Of a stretch of DNA of 35,155 nucleotides, positions 17,550-24,811 are shown in pieces. The notes under the pieces are model-generated. The model made no database searches, was not told where the DNA came from, and saw only the letters and a program-made list of their open reading frames with translations. The DNA lies in contig CAZIVO010000027.1 in NCBI GenBank assembly GCA_964542765.1, positions 1 through 35,155 on the forward strand, written 5' to 3'. Made by a program: the position numbers and the translations under genes. Position 1 is the stretch's first letter. Each line of letters begins with the position of its first letter. The DNA is from CAZIVO01 sp964542765 (lineage in GTDB: Bacteria > Planctomycetota > UBA1135 > UBA2386).

Positions 17550-17558
17550 GGGGGGGGG
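17550..17558 (+). repeat. Nine-base G homopolymer
   Basis: Nine consecutive G residues, preceded by CCC, lie 20 bases after the stop of the 15566 gene and 44 bases before the histidine leader peptide. They may form part of a terminator (CCC pairing with G) or be a slippage-prone tract; they are also a place where sequencing error is likely. Confidence 0.6.
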
Positions 17559-17559
17559 C

Positions 17560-17588
17560 TTGCGCACAGATACCGGCAACGTTCCAAT
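17560..17588 (+). promoter_or_regulatory. Possible promoter of the histidine operon
   Basis: TTGCGC (17560-17565) and TCCAAT (17583-17588) are spaced by exactly 17 bases and would start transcription just before the leader peptide at 17602. The matches to consensus are only three of six and four of six, so the call rests mainly on position. Confidence 0.25.
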
Positions 17589-17601
17589 CCGAAATCCAGC
17601 C

Positions 17602-17661
17602 ATGATGTTCACCCAACGCCACCATCACCATCTGCACCATACCCCGCCCGGGGTCCGGTGA
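17602..17661 (+). CDS. hisL: Histidine operon leader peptide
   Basis: A 19-codon frame encodes MMFTQRHHHHLHHTPPGVR and stops at TGA 17659-17661. Six of the seven codons from 17620 to 17640 are histidine (CAC CAT CAC CAT CTG CAC CAT). It lies about 100 bases before hisG, and its product has no other plausible role. In enterobacterial hisL a run of His codons makes the translating ribosome pause when charged tRNA-His is scarce. Two adjacent ATG codons (17602, 17605) could start it; no strong ribosome-binding site is seen. The stop codon falls inside RNA segment 2 of the attenuator, exactly where the classic model requires it. Confidence 0.87.
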   Translation: MMFTQRHHHHLHHTPPGVR

Positions 17662-17711
17662 TGGCGTAGCTCTCCCTGCTCCGCTCGACGCCGGCCTCGG
17701 ATGCCGGCGTT
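17616..17711 (+). promoter_or_regulatory. Histidine attenuator with four alternately pairing segments
   Basis: ACGCC and GGCGT alternate four times: ACGCC 17616-17620, GGCGT 17663-17667, ACGCC 17688-17692, GGCGT 17706-17710. Segments 1:2 pair as ACGCC+ATCACC (17616-17629, three-base bulge) with GGTGATGGCGT (17657-17667). Segments 2:3 pair as GGCGTAGC (17663-17670) with GCT..ACGCC (17683-17692). Segments 3:4 form the terminator stem. A ribosome stalled at the His codons (17620-17640) would cover segment 1 and free segment 2 to pair with 3, giving read-through. A ribosome reaching the stop covers segment 2, so 3:4 forms and transcription ends. Confidence 0.75.
17687..17711 (+). terminator. Attenuator terminator hairpin (segments 3:4)
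   Basis: GACGCCGGC (17687-17695) pairs with GCCGGCGTT (17703-17711): eight Watson-Crick pairs plus one G-U, with a seven-base loop. Very stable. It is followed by GCGCGTTTAAC rather than a U-run, so intrinsic termination may be weak. An additional hairpin, TTGCGC with GCGCAA (17710-17715 with 17724-17729), overlaps its base. Confidence 0.55.
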
Positions 17712-17764
17712 GCGCGTTTAACAGCGCAAGACACTGGCCGGGCCCTCAAAAAAAAGAGGATGAT

Positions 17765-18637
17765 ATGACAACAACCGACACACCCACTCTCCGACTCGCT
17801 CTGCCCAAGGGGCGGATGCAGGACGGTGTCCTGGCACTGCTAGCAGGCGCCGGCGTACAGATCCTGCAAGGACACCGTGACTATCGTCCGGCGATGTCCT
17901 TGCCCGGCTTCGAAGTCAAGATGCTCAAGCCGCAGAATATAGTGGAGATGCTCCACGCCGGATCTCGCGACCTCGGATTCGCGGGTGCCGACTGGGTTGC
18001 TGAGAGTGGTGCGGACCTGGCCATGCTCATCGACACTCATCTCGATCCCGTGCAACTGGTGGCCGCAGCACCGGAAAACATCCTCGAAGATGGAGTGCTG
18101 CCGCAGAGACCTCTGGTCGTGGCCTCCGAATACAGCCGCCTTACCCGGTCATGGATCGATGCCCGAGGCTGTGGCGACACCTTCGTCCACACCCACGGCG
18201 CCACCGAGGTTTTTCCTCCCGAGGATGCCGACTGCATCATCGATAACACAGCCACCGGGGCGACCCTCAAGGCCAATGGACTGGTGATCATCGATGAACT
18301 CATGACCTCGTCGACCCGCCTCTATGCAAACCCCGGAGTGCTCGAAAACACCAAAGAAAAGGACCACATCGACGGCCTCGTCTTGCTCCTCCAATCGGTG
18401 ATCGAGGCACGCACCCGGGTTCTCCTCGAAGTCAATGTCTCCGAGAAAGACCTCGAAGCTGTCCTTGAATCCCTGCCATGCATGCGTGAGCCGACAATCG
18501 CTCCCTTGCGCGGCAGCGGCGGTTATGCCGTCCGCGTCGCCGTTCCCCGTGATGACTTGCCGAGGCTGGTTCTCGATGTAAAGGCCCGCGGCGGCACCGA
18601 CCTCATCGTCACGCAGCCCTCACAGATCGTTCCATGA
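17765..18637 (+). CDS. hisG: ATP phosphoribosyltransferase, long form
   Basis: 290 residues. It catalyses the first committed step of histidine synthesis, PRPP + ATP to N1-phosphoribosyl-ATP, in the cytoplasm. LRLALPKGRM (about 9-18) and the PRPP loop DNTATGATLKANG (about 160-172) are diagnostic. The length and the C-terminal domain (about 210-290, EVNVSEKDLEAVLESLP to GTDLIVTQPSQIVP) identify the long HisG form, which carries its own ACT-like histidine-binding regulatory domain and so needs no HisZ. GAGGA (17756-17760) is the ribosome-binding site, only four bases from ATG. The gene follows the leader/attenuator directly and overlaps hisC by ATGA, so feedback inhibition and attenuation would act together on this step. 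Confidence 0.97.
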   Translation: MTTTDTPTLRLALPKGRMQDGVLALLAGAGVQILQGHRDYRPAMSLPGFEVKMLKPQNIVEMLHAGSRDLGFAGADWVAESGADLAMLIDTHLDPVQLVAAAPENILEDGVLPQRPLVVASEYSRLTRSWIDARGCGDTFVHTHGATEVFPPEDADCIIDNTATGATLKANGLVIIDELMTSSTRLYANPGVLENTKEKDHIDGLVLLLQSVIEARTRVLLEVNVSEKDLEAVLESLPCMREPTIAPLRGSGGYAVRVAVPRDDLPRLVLDVKARGGTDLIVTQPSQIVP

Positions 18638-20358
18638 GCGCCGCGAACTCATTTCAGCCAAACGATGGCGTTGCACGGACTGCCGCCTACTCGGTACCGC
18701 GAGCGCCAACGCCCATCGACCTGCGGCTCGACGGGAATGAGGGCATGCAACCGCCGCCGGAACTTCTCCGAGACCTCGCGGCCAGCGATCCAGAACTTCT
18801 CCGGCGCTATCCCGACCCGAAACCGGCCGAGAAACTCCTGGCGGACAGGTTGGGAATCTCGGCCGACGAAATTCTGATCACCGCCGGCGCCGATGATGCT
18901 CTCGACAGAATCTGTCGCATCTCACTCGGCCCAGGTCGATCCCTGATCTTGCCAGAGCCGAGCTTCGAGATGCTCTCGCTTTATCCCGCGATCCTGGGAG
19001 CTGAAATTGAATCCATCGCCTGGCCGCAGGGACCCTTTCCTTTGGATGGTGTCCTCGCTGCCATCACCCCGAGCACCGGGGCCATCGCCATCGTCTCCCC
19101 CAACAATCCCACCGGCGCTTGTGCAACAGCTGAAGATCTCCAGGCAATCACCAAAACAGCGCCGCATGCGCTGATCATCATCGACCACGCCTACATCGAA
19201 TACGGTGGCGAAGATCTGACAGGGCTGGCCCTGCAACTACCCAATGTCGTCGTGACCCGCACCCTCTCCAAGGCCTATGGCCTGGCTGGTCTGCGCTTTG
19301 GTTATGCCATAGCCAGAGCCGAGGTCATCGGCTGGCTGCGCGCTGCCAGCAGTCCATATTCTGTCTCATCACCCTCGCTCAGCATCGCCTGTGCCCGACT
19401 TCTTCGAGACGATGATGATGTCCACGACCACATCCTCCAGATCCACAAGGAACGCGAAAGCCTCCTCTCCCTCCTCGCCGACCTCGGCACCGAACCCCTG
19501 CCATCTCAAGCAAACTTCGTGATGACGAGATGCGAGAACTCCTTGTGGTTACGCGATGGAATGGCCGGCCTGGGAATCGGTGTCCGCGCCTTCCCTGACC
19601 GGGACAACCTCGACGACGCCGTACGGATCACCTGCCCAGGAAATGACGAAGACTTCGAAAGGCTCCGCCACGGCCTGAGCACCACGCTCAAACCACAGGC
19701 CCTCCTGCTCGACATGGATGGCGTCCTCGCCGATGTCTCGGGCTCCTACCGCCGCGCCATCGTCGAAACCGCTGCCGCATTCGATGTGGACCTGAACCGC
19801 GAAGATATCCAGCTCGCGAAGGCTTCCGGTTCCGCAAACAACGACTGGGAACTCACCCACCGACTCATCGCGGAGCGCGGCGTGAGCGCGTCGATCGAGG
19901 CGGTCACCGAGAAGTTCGAAGAGCTCTACCAAGGCACCGGCGAGCGAGCTGGACTCCACACGACCGAACGCCTGCTGGTCCCCGCTGAAACCCTTGAATC
20001 CCTCGCCTCGAAGGTAACTCTCGGTGTCGTCACCGGACGACCGCGAACAGACATGCAAAGGTTCCTCGACGACAATCATCTCGGCGATGTCATCAGCACC
20101 ACCATCTGCATGGAAGATGCGCCAGCCAAGCCTGATCCAGCCGGTGTCCGCCTGGCCCTCGCAAGGCTCGGCGTCGACCGAGCGTGGATGATTGGCGACA
20201 CTCCCGATGACATCAGAGCCGCACGCAATGCCGGGGTGATTCCCATCGGCGTGATCGCTCCCGGCGACCCTGCACCCTCCGTCACTGACTCCTTGTTCGG
20301 CGCTGGCGCCGCACGCGTTCTCGAAAACATCTCTCAAATCGAGGAGTTCCTCCGATGA
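18634..20358 (+). CDS. hisC: Histidinol-phosphate aminotransferase fused to a HAD phosphatase
   Basis: 574 residues against about 350-360 for ordinary HisC. Residues 1-350 are HisC: RLDGNEG, SPNNPTGA (155-162), D184 and PLP lysine K213 in RTLSKAYGLAGLRFGY. Residues about 355-574 are a complete HAD hydrolase: motif I DMDGVL with D360/D362, motif II VTGR with T467, motif III AKPDP with K499, motif IV GDTPDD with D522. An alpha cap lies between motifs I and II, as in subfamily IA. The HAD part starts near 19699. It most likely supplies histidinol-phosphate phosphatase, the one activity otherwise missing from the operon, acting on the transaminase product. This differs from E. coli HisB, whose HAD domain is fused to the dehydratase. 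ATGA overlaps exist at both ends. Confidence 0.93.
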   Translation: MSAANSFQPNDGVARTAAYSVPRAPTPIDLRLDGNEGMQPPPELLRDLAASDPELLRRYPDPKPAEKLLADRLGISADEILITAGADDALDRICRISLGPGRSLILPEPSFEMLSLYPAILGAEIESIAWPQGPFPLDGVLAAITPSTGAIAIVSPNNPTGACATAEDLQAITKTAPHALIIIDHAYIEYGGEDLTGLALQLPNVVVTRTLSKAYGLAGLRFGYAIARAEVIGWLRAASSPYSVSSPSLSIACARLLRDDDDVHDHILQIHKERESLLSLLADLGTEPLPSQANFVMTRCENSLWLRDGMAGLGIGVRAFPDRDNLDDAVRITCPGNDEDFERLRHGLSTTLKPQALLLDMDGVLADVSGSYRRAIVETAAAFDVDLNREDIQLAKASGSANNDWELTHRLIAERGVSASIEAVTEKFEELYQGTGERAGLHTTERLLVPAETLESLASKVTLGVVTGRPRTDMQRFLDDNHLGDVISTTICMEDAPAKPDPAGVRLALARLGVDRAWMIGDTPDDIRAARNAGVIPIGVIAPGDPAPSVTDSLFGAGAARVLENISQIEEFLR

Positions 20359-20942
20359 CTTCCCGCAAGACCACTATCCAACGCAAGACGAATGAGACTT
20401 CGATCGATCTCACCCTCGACCTCGATGGGACAGGTGAGTCAGACATCAACACGGGAATAGGTTTCCTGGATCACCTGCTGACAATCCTGTCGCATCATTC
20501 AGGCATCGATATCTCCTTGACCTGCAAAGGTGATCTTCACATCGATGATCACCACACGGCCGAAGACTGTGCCCTGACCATCGGATCTGGGATCGATGAG
20601 GCCCTCGGCGACCGCGCCGGCATCACCCGGTTCGGCCATGCCTACGCACCCCTCGACGAATCGATGTCCCGCGCCGTGATCGACCTCTCGGGTCGGCCGT
20701 TTGCCAGCGTCAGCATCGGGCTGGCGCAGGCAAAGCTCGGCTCGCTGGCGGCCGAGAATGTAGGCCATGTCCTGCGCTCGCTGGCCACAGCCAGTCGCAT
20801 GACTCTCCACGTTGATCTGATCAAGGGGAGCAACGACCACCACCGTGCCGAGTCCGCGTTCAAAGCCACCGCCTTGGCACTCCGCCAGGCGGTGCGGCAT
20901 GGCGGCAGCGCAAATATACCCAGTACGAAAGGCTCCTTGTGA
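20355..20942 (+). CDS. hisB: Imidazoleglycerol-phosphate dehydratase, monofunctional
   Basis: 195 residues, the size of the single-domain enzyme. It dehydrates imidazole glycerol phosphate to imidazole acetol phosphate, the substrate of HisC. Manganese-binding signatures are intact: GIGFLDHLL (34-42), DDHHTAEDCA (64-73, with H66, H67, E70) and the C-terminal repeat SNDHHRAESAFKA near residue 159. It has no N-terminal phosphatase domain; the phosphatase is attached to the upstream HisC instead. It overlaps hisC by ATGA and hisH by GTGA. Confidence 0.97.
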   Translation: MTSRKTTIQRKTNETSIDLTLDLDGTGESDINTGIGFLDHLLTILSHHSGIDISLTCKGDLHIDDHHTAEDCALTIGSGIDEALGDRAGITRFGHAYAPLDESMSRAVIDLSGRPFASVSIGLAQAKLGSLAAENVGHVLRSLATASRMTLHVDLIKGSNDHHRAESAFKATALALRQAVRHGGSANIPSTKGSL

Positions 20943-21547
20943 TGGATGTGGCGGTCGTACAAACCGGCACAGCCAACATCGCATCCGTCATAGCGGGTTT
21001 TCGGCGACTCGGCGCAACTCCCACCGTCACCACCAACTCGGATGATGTGCGTAACGCACACCGTCTTGTCTTGCCGGGAGTCGGTGCCTTTGCCGCTGCC
21101 ATGGAACAGTTGCAGAGCCTTGATCTGATCGATCCCTTGCGCGAACGCATCACGAACAAAAAGCCGACCCTCACCATCTGCTTGGGCCTGCAACTGCTGC
21201 TCGAAGGAAGCCAGGAAAGCCCGGGCATCGGCGGCCTGGGCATGATCCCAGGCGAGGCAACGCGATTCCCCGATCATGTCCTGGTTCCTCAACTAGGTTG
21301 GAACAAGATCTCTGTTCCACCCGGATGCAAGCTGCTCGCCGACGGCTACGCCTACTTCGCCAATTCCTACCGGCTAGAGTTCGCTCCGGACGACTGGGCA
21401 TGCGCGACTTCCGAACACGGCGGTAGTTTCGTCGCCGCAATCGAGCGAGACACCCTTCTGGCATGCCAGTTTCACCCCGAACTGTCAGGCCGATGGGGTC
21501 ACGACCTGCTCGCCCGCTGGCTCGAAACCGGAGGTTCCCCGTGCTAG
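20939..21547 (+). CDS. hisH: Imidazole glycerol phosphate synthase, glutaminase subunit
   Basis: 202 residues. A class I glutamine amidotransferase, it releases ammonia from glutamine and channels it to HisF. The catalytic triad is C81 (TICLGLQLL) with H179 and E181 (CQFHPELSG); LPGVGAF (45-51) supplies the family's PGVG motif. The start may be GTG 20939 (overlapping the hisB stop) or ATG 20942; both give essentially the same protein. It overlaps hisF by seven bases, and its last codons contain the hisF ribosome-binding site GGAGG (21530-21534). Confidence 0.95.
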   Translation: MMDVAVVQTGTANIASVIAGFRRLGATPTVTTNSDDVRNAHRLVLPGVGAFAAAMEQLQSLDLIDPLRERITNKKPTLTICLGLQLLLEGSQESPGIGGLGMIPGEATRFPDHVLVPQLGWNKISVPPGCKLLADGYAYFANSYRLEFAPDDWACATSEHGGSFVAAIERDTLLACQFHPELSGRWGHDLLARWLETGGSPC

Positions 21548-22296
21548 CCGCGCGTATCATCCCCTGCCTCGATGTCAGAGATGGCCGCGTCGTCAAGGGC
21601 GTGAAGTTCCAGGGGCTTCGCGATGCCGGAGATCCAGCCGAACTCGCTCGCGCCTACGAGAAGCAGGAAGCTGATGAACTGGTCCTCCTCGATGTCTCCG
21701 CGACGCCGGAAGGGCGCGGCCATCAGGTTGAAACCGTTGCGCGGGTTCGCAACGTGCTCTCCCTGCCGCTGACCGTCGGCGGCGGAGTTCGTGATGTGCA
21801 GAGCGCCGAAAGACTTCTGGCTTCTGGAGCCGACAAGGTCAGCATCAACACGGCGGCGGTCGAACGACCGGAGGTTCTCGATGAACTGGCGTCTCGATTC
21901 GGCTGTCAGTGCACGGTGCTCGCGCTCGACGCAGCTCGCAACCAAGACAACGGCTGGGAAGTCGTGACCCGGTCTGGAGCTGAACGCACTGGCAAGGATG
22001 CCATCGCCTGGGCCGGAGAAGCTGTCGATCGAGGGGCCGGCGAGATCTTGCTGACAAGCTGGGATCGAGACGGTACCAAGTCGGGCTACGATGGGGAACT
22101 TCTGCGCGCCGTCAGCGATGCCGTGACAGTTCCGGTGATTGCTTCGGGCGGGGCGGCCACCCCGCAGCACCTCCTCGACGCGCTGCGCGCCGGTGCCCAC
22201 GCCGTGCTCGCCGCATCGATTTTTCACTTCGGGGAATACACAGTGAACGAGATCAAGAAATTCTTGTCCGACAATCAAGTTGAGGTGAGGCGATGA
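21541..22296 (+). CDS. hisF: Imidazole glycerol phosphate synthase, cyclase subunit
   Basis: 251 residues, a (beta-alpha)8 barrel. With HisH it converts PRFAR plus ammonia into imidazole glycerol phosphate and AICAR. The acid-base aspartates fall at D11 (ARIIPCLDV) and D130 (LALDAARN), the same numbers as in the well-studied Thermotoga enzyme. The phosphate sites VGGGVRD, TSWDRDGTKSGYD and ASGGAA are present. The start is GTG 21541, six bases after GGAGG; the frame is open upstream to 21463 but that part belongs to hisH. It overlaps the next gene by ATGA. Confidence 0.97.
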   Translation: MLAARIIPCLDVRDGRVVKGVKFQGLRDAGDPAELARAYEKQEADELVLLDVSATPEGRGHQVETVARVRNVLSLPLTVGGGVRDVQSAERLLASGADKVSINTAAVERPEVLDELASRFGCQCTVLALDAARNQDNGWEVVTRSGAERTGKDAIAWAGEAVDRGAGEILLTSWDRDGTKSGYDGELLRAVSDAVTVPVIASGGAATPQHLLDALRAGAHAVLAASIFHFGEYTVNEIKKFLSDNQVEVRR

Positions 22297-23552
22297 TCAT
22301 TCCATCTATCGACCTCATGGGCGGACAAACCGTTCAACTCATCGGCGGCGAAGAGAAGGCCCTCGACGCCGGGGACCCCATCGCCATCGCCGAACAGTTC
22401 CGTGTCGCCGGCGAGATAGCAGTCGTGGACCTCGATGCCGCCCTCGGCCAAGGAAACAACACCAACCTCATCGAGAAGCTCCTGAGCGTGGCCGATTGCC
22501 GTGTCGGGGGAGGTGTGCGAGATCTGGAAACAGCGCGTCACTGGCTCGATCTCGGCGCAACAAAGGTCGTGATCGGCACGGCCGCCACTCCGGAATTCCT
22601 TTCTCAATTACCAAAACAACGAGTGATCGCAGCCCTCGACACCAAGCATGGGGAGGTTGTGGTCGAGGGCTGGAGGAAAGGCACCGGACATGATGTTTTC
22701 ACCCGCATCGAGGAACTGAAGGATCACGTCGATGGTTTCCTTGTCACCATCGTCGAGCGAGAAGGGCGTATGTCCGGAACCGCAGGCCTCGAACTTGTCG
22801 AGCGACTCTGCAAAGCCGCGTCCCCCGCACGCGTGACCATCGCGGGTGGGATCACGAACACCGATGAGATCGCCGCCCTGGATCGACTGGGAGCAGATGC
22901 TCAGGTCGGGATGGCAATCTACACGGGGCAACTGGATCTGGCAGACTCCATCGCAGCCCCTCTTGTCAGCGACCGCGAAGATGGTCTCTGGCCCACCCTT
23001 GTGGCCGACGAATCCGGCGTCGCACTCGGCCTCGCTTACTCGGATCCCGAAAGCCTTCGCACTGCTGTCCGAAACCGCCAAGGAGCCTATCGATCACGCA
23101 AGCGAGGGCTCTGGATCAAGGGAGATGAGTCCGGCAATATCCAGGAACTCCTGCGCATCGACACGGACTGCGACCGCGACACGCTCCGTTTCACGGTCCG
23201 ACAGCACGGTCAGGGCTTCTGTCACAAGGGCTCCGACACATGCTTTGGCGATGCTGGCGGCATCGCCGCATTGTCCCGACTCCTGGAAAACCGGCATCGG
23301 TCAGCTCCTCAAGGGTCCTACACGAAACGCCTCTTCGAAGATCAAGGACTCCTCGCAAGCAAGATAGAGGAGGAGGCACGCGAACTCGTCGAAGCGGACT
23401 CCCGCGACGAGATACGACACGAAGCTGCCGATCTACTCTATTTCACACTCGTCAAGCTCGCGGCCGCGGGCCTGCCTTTTGCCGACGTCGAAGCCGAACT
23501 CGATCGACGCCGCCGAAAAGTCACACGCCGGCCCGGAAATGCAAAACCGTGA
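22293..23552 (+). CDS. hisA: Trifunctional HisA-HisI-HisE: ProFAR isomerase / PRA-CH / PRA-PH
   Basis: 419 residues holding three enzymes in one chain. HisA, about 1-226: IIPSIDLMGGQTVQL with D7, AALDTK with D116 and LVTIVEREG with T152, the expected catalytic set, plus AGGI. HisI, about 230-322: RSRKRGLWIKGDESGNIQ, then DTDCDRD (D292, D294, D296) and metal cysteines in GFCHKGSDTCF (C310, C317). HisE, about 325-412: GSYTKRLFED, KIEEEARELVEA, EIRHEAADLLYF. Together they perform pathway steps 2 (HisE), 3 (HisI) and 4 (HisA). HisI-HisE fusions are common, but fusion to HisA is unusual to my knowledge. No internal ribosome-binding site with a credible start divides the domains. Overlaps: ATGA with hisF, GTGA with hisD. 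Confidence 0.95.
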   Translation: MIIPSIDLMGGQTVQLIGGEEKALDAGDPIAIAEQFRVAGEIAVVDLDAALGQGNNTNLIEKLLSVADCRVGGGVRDLETARHWLDLGATKVVIGTAATPEFLSQLPKQRVIAALDTKHGEVVVEGWRKGTGHDVFTRIEELKDHVDGFLVTIVEREGRMSGTAGLELVERLCKAASPARVTIAGGITNTDEIAALDRLGADAQVGMAIYTGQLDLADSIAAPLVSDREDGLWPTLVADESGVALGLAYSDPESLRTAVRNRQGAYRSRKRGLWIKGDESGNIQELLRIDTDCDRDTLRFTVRQHGQGFCHKGSDTCFGDAGGIAALSRLLENRHRSAPQGSYTKRLFEDQGLLASKIEEEARELVEADSRDEIRHEAADLLYFTLVKLAAAGLPFADVEAELDRRRRKVTRRPGNAKP

Positions 23553-24811
23553 CCCTGCTACGAAGAATCAGACCCGAAGATGCTATCCATGAGCAGGTAG
23601 AACCGGTCGACGCCCAAACCTTGGCGGCAGCGGCCGTGATCGTCGAAGATGTGAAAGCACGCGGCGAAGCCGCCTTGCGTGAACACGCCCAAAGGCTCAA
23701 AGATCTGGCGCCGGAAGCGCCTCTCATCCACGGCAAGGATTCTCTCGATCAGGCCTTGAGAGACCTCCCTGGAGATGAGGTGAGCGTGCTGAACCGCGCC
23801 GCCGAACGCATCCGCCGCTTCGCTGACGCCCAGCGCCAAAGTCTCTCGGAGCAGGAAATCGCCATCCCTGGAGGCAGGTCTGGCCACAAGATCGCCGCCA
23901 TCGAATCCGCCGGATGCTACGCTCCCGGCGGACGATTCCCTCTGCCCTCGTCGGTTCTCATGACAGTGGTGACGGCACGCGCAGCAGGCGTCAAAAAAGT
24001 TTGGGTCGCCTCGCCAAAGCCCAGCCGGGTAACCCTCGCCGCTGCAGCCATCGCCGGGGCCGATGCTCTGCTCGCGGTTGGTGGCGCCCAGGCAATCGCT
24101 GCCCTCGCCTTCGGTGCTGGCGAGATCCCCGCCTGCGACATCGTCGTAGGCCCCGGAAACCGATGGGTCACTGCCGCAAAGCAGTTGATAGCGGGCAGAA
24201 CCAAGATCGACTTCCTCGCCGGCCCATCGGAATTGACCATCCTCGCTGATAGCGATGCGGACGCGGCGCTCATCGCCGCAGACTTACTGGCCCAAGCCGA
24301 GCACGACGAAGATGCTCGCCCCATTCTCATCTCACTGTCGGAAACCTTGGTCAAGAATGTTGAAGACGAACTGGAGCTACAACTCTCGACCCTGCCTACG
24401 GCCTCGACGGCACGCACAGCCTTGTGTAACGGGGGCTTCGCGGTAGTCGCAGAAAATCTGGATGAGGCCATCGAGGTCTGTGACCGCCTGGCTCCCGAAC
24501 ATCTTCACCTACACCTCTCGAACCCCCAGCCCACCGCGGAGCGCCTCACGCATTACGGGGCGCTCTTCATCGGCAGCAGCGCTGCCGAGGTGCTCGCGGA
24601 CTATGGAGCGGGGCCCAACCATGTCCTTCCAACGGGAGGTACCGCCCGCCTCCACGGCGGCCTCTCGGTCCTCGACTTCCTCCGGGTGCGAACCTGGCTC
24701 AAGATCGACGACCCCGACGGCGCCCGGGAACTATCTCGCGATGCTGCGCAGATAGCTCGACTGGAAGGCCTGGAAGCGCATGCCCGCGCGGCTGACCGCC
24801 GAGCCCGCTGA
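23549..24811 (+). CDS. hisD: Histidinol dehydrogenase
   Basis: 420 residues. A zinc- and NAD-dependent enzyme performing the last two oxidations, histidinol to histidine. Recognised by YAPGGRFPLPSSVLM, GPGNRWVTAAKQ and DFLAGPSELTILAD. Zinc and catalytic residues sit in AQAEHDEDA (Gln/His), LAPEHLHLH (Glu/His), DYGAGPNHVLPTGG (Asp/His) and the C-terminal LEAHARA histidine. The start is GTG 23549, overlapping the previous stop. The frame is open upstream to 23240, but that stretch encodes HisE in another frame. It is the last gene of the operon: the next gene begins 75 bases on after a gap. Confidence 0.97.
   Translation: MTLLRRIRPEDAIHEQVEPVDAQTLAAAAVIVEDVKARGEAALREHAQRLKDLAPEAPLIHGKDSLDQALRDLPGDEVSVLNRAAERIRRFADAQRQSLSEQEIAIPGGRSGHKIAAIESAGCYAPGGRFPLPSSVLMTVVTARAAGVKKVWVASPKPSRVTLAAAAIAGADALLAVGGAQAIAALAFGAGEIPACDIVVGPGNRWVTAAKQLIAGRTKIDFLAGPSELTILADSDADAALIAADLLAQAEHDEDARPILISLSETLVKNVEDELELQLSTLPTASTARTALCNGGFAVVAENLDEAIEVCDRLAPEHLHLHLSNPQPTAERLTHYGALFIGSSAAEVLADYGAGPNHVLPTGGTARLHGGLSVLDFLRVRTWLKIDDPDGARELSRDAAQIARLEGLEAHARAADRRAR

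Noticed and set aside
17620..17640. The His-rich stretch resembles an engineered polyhistidine tag
   Set aside because: It is interrupted by Leu, lies in a natural intergenic region directly before hisG, is followed by matching attenuator hairpins, and no vector sequence surrounds it.
17650..17764. Possible T-box or riboswitch before hisG
   Set aside because: No T-box sequence or known aptamer core was seen; the leader peptide with alternating complements explains the region better.
17760..17768. ATG-ATA-TGA minimal frame overlapping the hisG start
   Set aside because: It is a by-product of the GAGGATGATATGA sequence; a two-codon frame this short is expected by chance and nothing shows it is translated.
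23240..23548. Upstream extension of hisD by about 100 codons
   Set aside because: That stretch encodes HisE in another frame, the translation is Arg-rich nonsense, and HisD proteins begin near the GTG at 23549.
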